DNA of 11,039 nt from DATDAH01 sp036525535 (lineage in GTDB: Bacteria > Actinomycetota > Acidimicrobiia > Acidimicrobiales > DATDAH01). Made by a program: the position numbers and the translations under genes. Below are positions 5,003 through 11,039 of the stretch, in pieces. The DNA lies in NCBI GenBank assembly GCA_036525535.1, contig DATDAH010000168.1, positions 1 through 11,039 on the forward strand, written 5' to 3'. The notes under the pieces are model-generated. The model was not told the DNA's origin and searched no databases. It saw only the letters and a list, made by a program, of their open reading frames with translations. How positions within the stretch are numbered: position 1 is the stretch's first letter; each line of letters begins with the position of its first letter.

Positions 5003-6601
5003 TCAGGCGTCGGATGTGTCCGACAGCCGAGCGGCCAGCATCTCGACGAGGTACAGCGTGGTCCCGTCCTCGGCGTAGGCCAGCCCGACGCCGGCCACGG
5101 TCGCCGAGCTCTTCTCCAGGTTGTCCCGCGTCAGCCTCGTCTGGAGCATGCCCTCGAAGGCCGATTCGACGTCGGGACCACTGATCGTGTTGACGAAGAT
5201 GTTCCCCCAGCGCCCTTCGTGTCGGTTGCTGATGGCGGCGAGGTTCGCCTCCGGGTAGCCCTCGACCTCGGCGGCCAGGGCAGCGTGTCGCCTCGCCTCG
5301 CGGGCGAGCTGTGGGTCGACGGCGACGGGGTCCAAGCCGACCTCGGCCCGGTGGGCGTCCGTCAGGTCGATGACGTCCGCGGCCAGCTCGTCCAACGTGG
5401 CGTCAGATGTCGCGTCCCCGGAACCTCCTGCTGAACCCGGTGGGTCAGCGCCGGTGCTCCCATCGTCGCCGCCGCCGACGGTCAACACCGCGGCCAGTCC
5501 CGCGGCCACGACCAGGACGACGACGGCGGTCACGGCGAGCAGGGCCCGACGCCGCCGCTTCGGTATCGGCGGATCCGGCGGGGGCGCCGGTGCGGCCGGC
5601 TCGGCGGCTCGCTTCGCCACGGTTCGGTCGTCGTCCGACCGGGGTGCGGGGGAGCGGGCGATGGTGGCGTTGGGATCGTGGGGGTCCGTGGGCGCGGTGG
5701 CCACCCGACGGGCCGCGGCCACCGACTCCCGGCCGGACAGGGGCAGGGGCGTGGGCGTGAGCCCTTCGGCGACCTGCGCTCCGCGGAGGGCCTCACCGAA
5801 GGCGGCCGCGGAGAGGGGACGGTCCTCAGGCTCTTTGGCCATGGCCGACTCGATGGCCGCGCTGACGCTGCCGGGCACTCCTCGTCCCCGCAGGTCGGGG
5901 ACGGGCTCGTCGGCGATCCGAGCCAGGAGCGGGAGCATGCTCTCGTCCGTCGACCGCCAGAAGGGGGCCTCGCCCTCGAGCAGTGTGAACAGGCTGGAGG
6001 CCAGGGAGTACACGTCGGATCGAGGCGTGGCCGGCTGCCCACCGAGGATCTCCGGCGGGGCGTGCAGCAGGGTCGCGGTCACGACACCGGTTGTCTTGGC
6101 CTGACCACCGAAGCGGGCCAGGCCAAAATCGCTCAGGCAGGGCTCACCGAAGGGCGAGCACAAGACGTTCGCCGGCTTCACGTCCCGGTGCAGCACGCCG
6201 GCTTCGTGGGCGGTCTCCAGGGCGCCGGCCAGCTTCACACCGACGTCGACGACGTCCTCCCACGGCCGAGGACCCTCCTGCTCCAAGCGGTCGTCGAGGG
6301 TGCCGTCGGGCATGTACTCCATGACCAGGTAGGGCTTGCCGTCCTCGGTCACTCCGGCGTCGAAGATGGTGACGATGTTGGGGTGGGAGGAGAGCATGCC
6401 CATCGCCTCGCACTCCCGCTCGAAGCGCTCGACGGCCCGGGGGTCGCCCTGCGGATCGAGGAGCTTCACCGCCACGGTGCGACCGAAGCGGGGCTGGAAT
6501 GCCCGATAGACGACGGCGAAGCCGCCCCGACCGATCTCGACGACGTCCTGGAGTGACGCCAGGCGGAACCCGTCCGGTGCTGGGGCGTTGGGATCGCTCA
6601 T
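5003..6601 (-). CDS. Membrane Ser/Thr protein kinase with extracellular CAP-like domain
   Basis: 532 residues from ATG 6601; the open frame continues upstream but runs antisense through rimO and is not coding there. The cytoplasmic Hanks-type kinase (about 15-275) is intact: Gly-rich loop GRGGFAVVY (24-32), Lys46 in VAVK, Glu63, HRDVKPAN (Asp140, Asn145), DFG (Asp158), an activation segment with Thr170, 171, 175 and 177, and APPE. A Pro/Ala linker with possible phospho-sites (about 280-350) ends in KRRRR, followed by one membrane helix (353-375), so the C-terminus lies outside. The outer domain (about 403-526) has AHRAEVGLDPVAVDPQLAREA and VAGVGLAYAEDGTTLYLVEMLA, the hallmark ends of the CAP/SCP fold. 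Its GENI-type motif reads WGNI and the usual His residues are missing, so sensing is likelier than catalysis. Usual PASTA repeats are absent. It is divergent from rimO and upstream of the lipoprotein gene. Confidence 0.93.
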   Translation of the reverse strand: MSDPNAPAPDGFRLASLQDVVEIGRGGFAVVYRAFQPRFGRTVAVKLLDPQGDPRAVERFERECEAMGMLSSHPNIVTIFDAGVTEDGKPYLVMEYMPDGTLDDRLEQEGPRPWEDVVDVGVKLAGALETAHEAGVLHRDVKPANVLCSPFGEPCLSDFGLARFGGQAKTTGVVTATLLHAPPEILGGQPATPRSDVYSLASSLFTLLEGEAPFWRSTDESMLPLLARIADEPVPDLRGRGVPGSVSAAIESAMAKEPEDRPLSAAAFGEALRGAQVAEGLTPTPLPLSGRESVAAARRVATAPTDPHDPNATIARSPAPRSDDDRTVAKRAAEPAAPAPPPDPPIPKRRRRALLAVTAVVVLVVAAGLAAVLTVGGGDDGSTGADPPGSAGGSGDATSDATLDELAADVIDLTDAHRAEVGLDPVAVDPQLAREARRHAALAAEVEGYPEANLAAISNRHEGRWGNIFVNTISGPDVESAFEGMLQTRLTRDNLEKSSATVAGVGLAYAEDGTTLYLVEMLAARLSDTSDA

Positions 6602-6635
6602 GGGCCTGCTCGGGTCGGGTGGCGTACGGCGGCGG

Positions 6636-6641
6636 AGCATA
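6636..6641 (-). promoter_or_regulatory. Candidate -10 element of the kinase gene
   Basis: The minus strand has TATGCT, a good TANNNT -10, about 35 bases before ATG 6601. A weak -35 (CCGACC, near 6659-6664) sits 17 bases further upstream. The 99-base space between the divergent kinase and rimO genes must carry promoters for both, and this is the best candidate for the leftward one. Confidence 0.35.
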
Positions 6642-6686
6642 GGACGGCGTCGGGCCACGGTCGGGCCCACCGTCAGGGGGCGCCGG

Positions 6687-6692
6687 TAGCCT
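6687..6692 (+). promoter_or_regulatory. Weak candidate -10 element of the rimO operon
   Basis: TAGCCT (TANNNT) lies 8 bases before ATG 6701 and would give a nearly leaderless transcript, a common arrangement in actinobacteria. No Shine-Dalgarno precedes the ATG, which fits, but there is no recognisable -35, so the support is slight. Confidence 0.2.
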
Positions 6693-6700
6693 GCTGGGTC

Positions 6701-7939
6701 ATGGGGTCCCGGTTCTGGATGGAAACCCTCGGTTGTCCCAAGAACCAGGTCGATTCCGACAAGCTGGTGGGGGTGCTCGAGGCTGACGGCTACGCCGCGG
6801 CCGACGACCCGACCGACGCCGACCTGTTGGTCATCAACACCTGTGCCTTCGTCGAGGAGGCCCGGCAGGAGTCCATCGACACGATCCTCGCCTTCTCGGA
6901 CCGACGGGCGCCCGGGGCCAAGCTGGTCGTGACCGGTTGCCTGGCCGAGCGTTACCGCGACGAACTGGCCCAGGCCCTCCCCGAGGTCGACCTGGTCGCC
7001 CCCTTCGGGGTGCCGGTCACGATCGGGCGCAAGGGCGAGCGGGCCGTGCCGTCCCTCGACCTGCTGGAGCTGCCTCGGCCGCCGGCCACCGCACCGTGGG
7101 CCTACGTGAAGGTGGCCGAGGGCTGTGACCGGGCCTGTGGCTTCTGTGCGATCCCCAGCTTCCGAGGCCCGCAGCGCTCCCGCACCGCCGGGTCGATCCT
7201 GGCCGAGGTCGACGCGCTCGGCGCCCGAGAGATCGTGCTGGTGGCCCAGGACCTGGCCCGCTACGGGCTCGACCAGGGTCACGGGGCCAAGGCCCTGGTG
7301 CCGCTCATCGCCGAGGTCGCCGAGCGGGTCGACCGGGTGCGCCTGCTCTACCTCTACCCGTCCGACCTCGACGACGGCCTGATCGACGCCGTCCTGGCCA
7401 CCGGCGTGCCCTATTTCGACCTGTCGCTCCAGCACGTGTCCCGCCCCCTGCTGCGCCGCATGCGTCGCTGGGGCGACGGCGAGCGCTTCCGCTCGACGAT
7501 CTCGTCCATCCGGGCCAAGGAACCGGCGGCGACCTTCCGCTCCAACTTCATCGTCGGGTACCCGGGCGAGACCGAGGAGGATCACGACCGGCTGCTGGCC
7601 TTCGTGGAGGCCGTCCAGCTCGACTGGTGCGGGTTCTTCGCCTTCTCCGAGGAGGAGGGAACGCTGGCCGCGACCCAGGACGGCACCGTCGCCCCGGAAC
7701 TGATGGCCGAGCGCCTGCGGGAGCTGGGCGAGCTCCAGGACCGCATCACCGCCGACCGCCGAGCGGACCTGGTCGGGTCCCGAGTGGAGGTCCTGGTCGA
7801 CGAGCCTGGGGTCGGCCGGACCTACCGCGAGGCACCGGAAATCGACGGCGTCGTCCTGGTGACCGATGATCTTCCCGTGGGGGAGTTCGTGACGGTGGAG
7901 ATCTCTGCGTCCCTGGGCCCGGACCTGGTCGCGACATGA
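6701..7939 (+). CDS. rimO: Ribosomal protein S12 (aspartate) methylthiotransferase RimO
   Basis: Radical SAM enzyme that adds a methylthio group to a conserved aspartate of ribosomal protein S12. It has 412 residues, close to the usual length. The N-terminal methylthiotransferase domain has Cys12 (TLGCPKNQVDSD), Cys48 (NTCAF) and Cys80 (TGCLAER), which bind the auxiliary [4Fe-4S] cluster. The radical SAM motif is CDRACGFC (Cys142, 146, 149), followed by AIPSFRGPQRSR, and the core carries NFIVGYPGETEED. The C-terminal TRAM domain (about 355-405) contains GRTYREAPEIDG. LGCPKNQVDSD, SFRG..RSR and EAPEIDG favour RimO over the tRNA enzyme MiaB. ATG 6701 places the GCPKN motif where the family has it; no clear Shine-Dalgarno is seen. 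Its stop overlaps the pgsA start, so it is the first gene of a rightward operon. Confidence 0.96.
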   Translation: MGSRFWMETLGCPKNQVDSDKLVGVLEADGYAAADDPTDADLLVINTCAFVEEARQESIDTILAFSDRRAPGAKLVVTGCLAERYRDELAQALPEVDLVAPFGVPVTIGRKGERAVPSLDLLELPRPPATAPWAYVKVAEGCDRACGFCAIPSFRGPQRSRTAGSILAEVDALGAREIVLVAQDLARYGLDQGHGAKALVPLIAEVAERVDRVRLLYLYPSDLDDGLIDAVLATGVPYFDLSLQHVSRPLLRRMRRWGDGERFRSTISSIRAKEPAATFRSNFIVGYPGETEEDHDRLLAFVEAVQLDWCGFFAFSEEEGTLAATQDGTVAPELMAERLRELGELQDRITADRRADLVGSRVEVLVDEPGVGRTYREAPEIDGVVLVTDDLPVGEFVTVEISASLGPDLVAT

Positions 7940-8568
7940 CCGCCGCGGGCGCCGACGGTGGCGCGTCCTGGGTGCCCGAGCCCGAGGCCACGACGGCCTA
8001 CGGGCCGTCCGCCTTGCGCACACCCGCCAACTTCGTCACCGTCACCCGGCTGCTGGTCTCCCCCATCCTCTTCGGCCTGATCGCGGACCAGGGCGCGAGC
8101 TGGACCACGTTCACCCTCTGGGTCGCACTGGCCGCCACCGACGGCGTCGACGGCTGGATCGCCCGCCGGCACGGGACGACCCGCTCCGGGGCCTTCCTCG
8201 ACCCACTGGCCGACAAGGTCCTGGTCTTCGGGGCCATGGTCATGCTGGTCTCGATCAGCATGTTCTGGTGGGTGCCGGTGGCCCTCATCGGGGCCCGGGA
8301 GCTCGGCATCAGCATGATGCGGATCCATTTCGGCCGTCGCGGCCTGGCCATCCCGGCCACCAAGGGGGCGAAGCTGAAGACGCTGGTCCAGGCCCTGGCC
8401 GTGGGCACCGCCCTGTGGCCGGGTGGGGCTCAGGACCTGGCCGAGTGGCTGGCCCCGGTTCTCCTGTGGATCGCCGTCGTGCTCACGCTGGGCACGGGCT
8501 GGCAGTACGTCCAGGCGGGCAGCCGCCTGGCGTCGACGGGCGGCTCGCGGGAGCCCGGCTCGGTGTGA
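7936..8568 (+). CDS. pgsA: CDP-diacylglycerol-glycerol-3-phosphate 3-phosphatidyltransferase
   Basis: Membrane enzyme that makes phosphatidylglycerophosphate from CDP-diacylglycerol and glycerol 3-phosphate, the committed step to phosphatidylglycerol and cardiolipin. 210 residues. The CDP-alcohol phosphatidyltransferase signature is present: Asp69, Asp72-Gly73, Ala76-Arg77, Gly85, Asp89 and Asp93, with LDPLADK after it. Seven residues separate AR from the next Gly, one fewer than the eight I recall in several PgsA proteins. Hydrophobic segments at about 36-50, 58-70, 95-125, 147-162 and 172-190 fit the multi-helix fold. The first 25 residues are a polar extension before the usual NFVTVTR start, so GTG 7972 is a possible alternative, but ATG 7936 overlaps the rimO stop (ATGA) and suggests coupled translation. 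PgsA fits better than phosphatidylinositol-phosphate synthase because of GAFLDPLADK and the rimO/cinA context. Confidence 0.92.
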   Translation: MTAAGADGGASWVPEPEATTAYGPSALRTPANFVTVTRLLVSPILFGLIADQGASWTTFTLWVALAATDGVDGWIARRHGTTRSGAFLDPLADKVLVFGAMVMLVSISMFWWVPVALIGARELGISMMRIHFGRRGLAIPATKGAKLKTLVQALAVGTALWPGGAQDLAEWLAPVLLWIAVVLTLGTGWQYVQAGSRLASTGGSREPGSV

Positions 8569-8592
8569 CCCGAGGGTGACAGGCGGAAGGAC

Positions 8593-8596
8593 GAGG
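8593..8596 (+). promoter_or_regulatory. Shine-Dalgarno of cinA
   Basis: GAGG stands 5 bases before GTG 8602, within a purine-rich stretch covering most of the 33-base pgsA-cinA gap. It decides the GTG start, which is immediately followed by the family N-terminus (CEVLAIGTELLLG). Confidence 0.55.
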
Positions 8597-8601
8597 ACGG
8601 C

Positions 8602-9834
8602 GTGAACTGTGAAGTCCTGGCGATCGGGACCGAGCTGCTGCTCGGCCAGGTCGTCGACACGAACTCGAGCTGGATCGGTGAGCAGCTGGCGCTCACCGGG
8701 ATCGACTGCCTCTACCAGGCCAAGGTCGGGGACAACCCGGCCCGCATCCGCACCGCGTTGCGGGAGGCGGTCGACCGGTCCGACGCGGTGATCGTGTGCG
8801 GCGGCCTCGGACCCACCCAGGACGACATAACCCGGGACGTGATCGCCGAGGTCATGGGCGTGCCCTTGCACCGCGACGCGGCCGTCGAGGAGAGGATCCG
8901 GACCATGTTCGGCTCGCGCGGGCGGGACATGCCGGCCAACAACCTGCGCCAGGCCGATGTGCCCGAGGGCGCCACCGTCATGGCCCAGCAGCCCGGCACC
9001 GCGCCCGGGCTGATCTGCCCGGTGGGGGAAAAGGTCGTCTACGCCGTCCCCGGCGTCCCCTACGAGATGAAGGAGATGGTCGAGGGCTCGGTGCTGCCGG
9101 ACCTGGCCCGCCGGGCCGGGGTCCAGTCCGTGATCCGCAGCCGCACGCTGCGGACCTGGGGCCACTCCGAGTCGGGCATCGCCGAGGTCCTGGCCGACCG
9201 CATCGTCGAGCTGGACGCACTGGGCAACCCGACCATTGCCTTCCTGGCCAGCGGCATCGAGGGCCTGAAGGTCCGGGTCACGGCCAAGGCCGACGACGAC
9301 GCCGCGGCCGAGTCGATCCTCGAGGCGGAACTGGCGGTGCTGGCGCCGATCCTGGGCGACTGGACGTTCAGCGCCGAGGACGAGTCGATGGAGACCGTGG
9401 TGCTGGGGCTGCTGCGGGAGCGGGGCCTCACCCTGGCGGTGGCCGAGTCGGTGACGGGCGGGCTGGTCATGGCACGGTTGACCGCCGCCCCGGGCACCTC
9501 CGACGTCCTCAAGGGCGGCGTCGTGTCGTACTTCTCGGAGGTCAAGTACGACCTGCTCGACGTGCCGGAGGGACCGGTCGTGAGCCTGGAGGCGGCGAAG
9601 GCCATGGCCGACGGCGTGCGCAAGCTGCTCGAGGCCGACGTCGGCCTCGGCGTCACCGGCGTGGCCGGGCCCGAAGAGCAGGAGGGCCAGCCCGTGGGCA
9701 CCGTGTTCTGCGGGTGGGCCATCGGTGACGACGTCGACGCGGTGCGGGTCCAGCTGCCGGGTGACCGCCGTCGGGTCCGCGACTTCGCCACGATCACCCT
9801 CCTCGACCTGCTGCGGCGTCGCCTCCTGGCGTGA
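8602..9834 (+). CDS. cinA: CinA: nicotinamide-nucleotide amidase / MoCF-domain protein
   Basis: 410 residues, the full two-domain length. The N-terminal MoCF/COG1058 domain (about 1-170) has AIGTELLLGQVVDTNS and GGLGPTQDDITRD, the region linked in the family to ADP-ribose pyrophosphatase activity. After a middle region with TWGHSESGIAEVL comes the C-terminal amidase domain (about 262-410), which deamidates nicotinamide mononucleotide for NAD recycling. It has AESVTGGL (Ser283), GGVVSYFSEVK (Tyr310, Lys315) and GVTGVAGPEEQEGQPVGTV. The Ser, Tyr and Lys expected for catalysis are present. The usual AESCTGG reads AESVTGG, so the Cys beside the serine is Val. GTG 8602 has a good ribosome site. 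The cinA stop overlaps the thpR start. In many actinobacteria cinA leads toward recA and is tied to competence or DNA repair; recA is not next here. Confidence 0.95.
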   Translation: MNCEVLAIGTELLLGQVVDTNSSWIGEQLALTGIDCLYQAKVGDNPARIRTALREAVDRSDAVIVCGGLGPTQDDITRDVIAEVMGVPLHRDAAVEERIRTMFGSRGRDMPANNLRQADVPEGATVMAQQPGTAPGLICPVGEKVVYAVPGVPYEMKEMVEGSVLPDLARRAGVQSVIRSRTLRTWGHSESGIAEVLADRIVELDALGNPTIAFLASGIEGLKVRVTAKADDDAAAESILEAELAVLAPILGDWTFSAEDESMETVVLGLLRERGLTLAVAESVTGGLVMARLTAAPGTSDVLKGGVVSYFSEVKYDLLDVPEGPVVSLEAAKAMADGVRKLLEADVGLGVTGVAGPEEQEGQPVGTVFCGWAIGDDVDAVRVQLPGDRRRVRDFATITLLDLLRRRLLA

Positions 9835-10364
9835 GCCGCCTGTTCGTCGCCGTCTGGCCGCCTGCGGAGGTGTTGGACGGCGTCGAGGCGCTGTTCCGGC
9901 CCGTCGAGGCCGGCGGGCGCTGGACCCGGCGGGACCAGTGGCACGTCACGCTCCGGTTCCTGGGGTCGGCCGACATCGACGAGGTGACGAGTGCCCTGGC
10001 CGGTGTACGGCACCCGCCCGTCGAGGCCGTGATCGGTCCGGCGACGGAGCTGCTGGGGGAGGGGGTGCTGCACCTCCCGGTGGCCGGGCTGGGCTCCCTG
10101 GCCGACGGCGTGGTCGCCGCCACCCGAGACCTGGGTCGGCCGCCGGAGGGCCGGCCGTTCCTCGGCCACCTCACTCTGGCCCGGATGGCGGGCGTGCCGC
10201 GCGAGGGCGTCCTGGATCAGGCTTTCTCCGCCCGTTTCGCGGTCGACGCCGTCCACCTGGTGTCCAGCTCGTTGGGCGGCGACGCGGCGCGCTACGAGAC
10301 GGTGGCCACCTTCCCGCTCACCCGCGGAGCGGACCCTCCTCAGAATCCGGGTGGTGACGGGTAG
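9831..10364 (+). CDS. thpR: RNA 2',3'-cyclic phosphodiesterase (2H family)
   Basis: 177 residues, the normal length for ThpR/LigT proteins of the 2H phosphoesterase superfamily, which open 2',3'-cyclic phosphate ends of RNA. The two catalytic HxTx motifs are intact: HVTL (His38) in QWHVTLRFLG and HLTL (His113) in FLGHLTLAR. The start RLFVAVWPP matches the family's RLFvAv.pp, and VHLVSSSLGGDAARYETVATFPL is the usual closing strand pair. GTG 9831 overlaps the cinA stop (GTGA), so translation is probably coupled. The last eight codons overlap the convergent membrane-protein gene. The natural substrate in bacteria is uncertain; tRNA half-molecule ligation was the original assay for the family. 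Confidence 0.93.
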   Translation: MSRLFVAVWPPAEVLDGVEALFRPVEAGGRWTRRDQWHVTLRFLGSADIDEVTSALAGVRHPPVEAVIGPATELLGEGVLHLPVAGLGSLADGVVAATRDLGRPPEGRPFLGHLTLARMAGVPREGVLDQAFSARFAVDAVHLVSSSLGGDAARYETVATFPLTRGADPPQNPGGDG

Positions 10365-11038
10365 GCCTGGGCGTAGGGCGCGGCGGGCACGGGGCGGGGT
10401 TTCCTGGCGGTGGCCACGATGCCGGCGACCAGGACGAGCACCCAGCCGGCGGCGATGACGTAGAGCCCGACCCCGGGATCCGCCACCTCGGCGACGAAGG
10501 CACTGGCATCGCCCTCCTCCAGCGAGCCGGAGATGTCGGCGAACCGGACGAACACCCAGAAGAACCCGATCACGGCGGACACGATCAGCAGGACCTTCAC
10601 CGCGACCCGAGCCCGGTTCATCAGGGCGAGGATCCCCGTCACCAGCGGGACCAGGCCGACGACGACGTGGATCGGGCCGTCGTTGATCGCGTCGCTCCAC
10701 CCGTTGACGGAGTCTTCGATCCCGGCACCGAGGCTGCCGAGGTCGTACTCCACGATGGGGAGGAAGGTCCCGATGACCACGATGGCCACGCCGAGGAGGG
10801 CGATGACACCGGCCGCCGTGTTGCGCCCGGACGCGGGTGGACGCTCGGTCGCCCCGGCCGTGCCGGATTGCTGGAAGGCGGGCGGCTGATAGGCGGGCTG
10901 TTGGTACGCGGGAGCGCCGGGGGGCGGTGGCGCGGCCGCCGCCGGTGCGGCTGGGAAGCCGGTCGGCGGCGCCGGCGTGGCCAGGGAGCCGGGCGGCTGA
11001 CTCGCCGGGGCGCCGGGGGGCGGTGGCGCGCCGGGCGC
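10340..11038 (-). CDS. Pro-rich four-helix membrane protein, N-terminus outside window
   Basis: The frame is open from the right edge; 232 residues are visible and the true start lies beyond 11038. About 74 residues of Ala/Pro/Gly/Gln-rich sequence (APPPPGAP twice, then PAYQQPAYQPPAFQQ) precede four hydrophobic segments: AAGVIALLGVAIVVIGTFLPIV, then HVVVGLVPLVTGILALM, VLLIVSAVIGFFWVFVRF and YVIAAGWVLVLVAGIVATA. Between the first two is an extracellular-type loop (EYDLGSLGAGIEDSVNGWSDAIND). The tail is short, basic, then Pro/Tyr-rich. Such Pro-rich tetraspan proteins are common in actinobacteria and mostly uncharacterised; I do not recognise a named family. GTG 10789 would start inside the first helix and cut off the tail, so it is not the start. 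The 3' end overlaps thpR by 25 bases, tail to tail. Confidence 0.8.
   Translation of the reverse strand, partial: APGAPPPPGAPASQPPGSLATPAPPTGFPAAPAAAAPPPPGAPAYQQPAYQPPAFQQSGTAGATERPPASGRNTAAGVIALLGVAIVVIGTFLPIVEYDLGSLGAGIEDSVNGWSDAINDGPIHVVVGLVPLVTGILALMNRARVAVKVLLIVSAVIGFFWVFVRFADISGSLEEGDASAFVAEVADPGVGLYVIAAGWVLVLVAGIVATARKPRPVPAAPYAQAYPSPPGF
10914..10934. repeat. 21-base direct repeat, copy 1
   Basis: This stretch is identical to 11010-11030, 96 bases (32 codons) away, and encodes the APPPPGAP unit of the Pro-rich tail on the minus strand. It most likely reflects tail duplication rather than a regulatory site. Confidence 0.6.
11010..11030. repeat. 21-base direct repeat, copy 2
   Basis: Second identical copy of 10914-10934, in the same reading frame and again coding APPPPGAP. 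More copies may lie beyond the window edge. Confidence 0.6.
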
Positions 11039-11039
11039 C

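Noticed and set aside
3871..5184. Open frame of 437 codons on the plus strand opposite the lipoprotein gene
   Set aside because: Antisense shadow; the minus strand has signal peptide, lipobox Cys and a ribosome site.
6701..7939. MiaB (tRNA methylthiotransferase) for the radical SAM gene
   Set aside because: LGCPKNQVDSD, SFRGPQRSR and GRTYREAPEIDG are RimO-type signatures.
6602..8023. Upstream extension of the kinase frame antisense through rimO
   Set aside because: No domain in the extension, and rimO on the other strand is full length with all six cysteines; the kinase starts naturally at ATG 6601.
7822..9165. Open frame of 447 codons antisense to rimO end, pgsA and cinA
   Set aside because: It spans three well-supported genes and shows only low-complexity translation.
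9060..10700. Open frame of 546 codons antisense to cinA and thpR
   Set aside because: The translation is Arg/Ser/Pro-rich noise; cinA and thpR motifs are intact on the plus strand.

Overview
The window is about 70% GC, its codons end almost entirely in G or C, and GTG starts are common. Gene order and sequence character point to the Actinomycetota. The ftsK / rimO-pgsA-cinA neighbourhood, together with a BsaP-type partner beside bioB, fits that phylum. I would guess a deep-branching class such as Acidimicrobiia, but that is inference from overall impression only. It looks like chromosomal core sequence. I see no tRNA, rRNA, CRISPR array, insertion sequence or phage gene, and no stretch over 100 bases lacks a gene.

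Left part (1-1387): the 3' two thirds of biotin synthase bioB read rightward. They meet tail to tail, across 8 bases, with a leftward two-gene unit: a small putative lipoprotein and, through an ATGA stop/start overlap, a 60-residue Cys-rich protein. I assign the latter to the biotin synthase auxiliary protein (BsaP) family. This BioB lacks one of the three cysteines that bind the sulfur-donating [2Fe-2S] cluster in E. coli BioB, which fits a BsaP-dependent enzyme.

Middle (1388-6601): a complete ftsK DNA translocase reads rightward; base composition puts its start at GTG 1388 rather than ATG 1340. Facing it is a leftward pair: a membrane Ser/Thr protein kinase whose outer domain looks like a degenerate CAP/SCP fold, then a two-domain lipoprotein whose N-terminal half resembles the LppX/LprG (LolA-like) group. 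This pair sits inside an otherwise conserved housekeeping neighbourhood.

Right part (6701-11038): rimO, pgsA, cinA and thpR run rightward and are tightly packed. rimO/pgsA overlap by ATGA and cinA/thpR by GTGA, with 33 bases between pgsA and cinA. They cover ribosomal protein S12 methylthiolation, phosphatidylglycerol synthesis, nicotinamide-nucleotide recycling and RNA 2',3'-cyclic phosphate chemistry. thpR overlaps by 25 bases the end of a leftward gene for a Pro-rich four-helix membrane protein that runs off the window.

The most interesting points are the BioB/BsaP pair with its lost cluster ligand and convergent layout, the four extra cysteines in the BsaP-like protein, and the kinase with a CAP-like sensor beside a lipoprotein gene.
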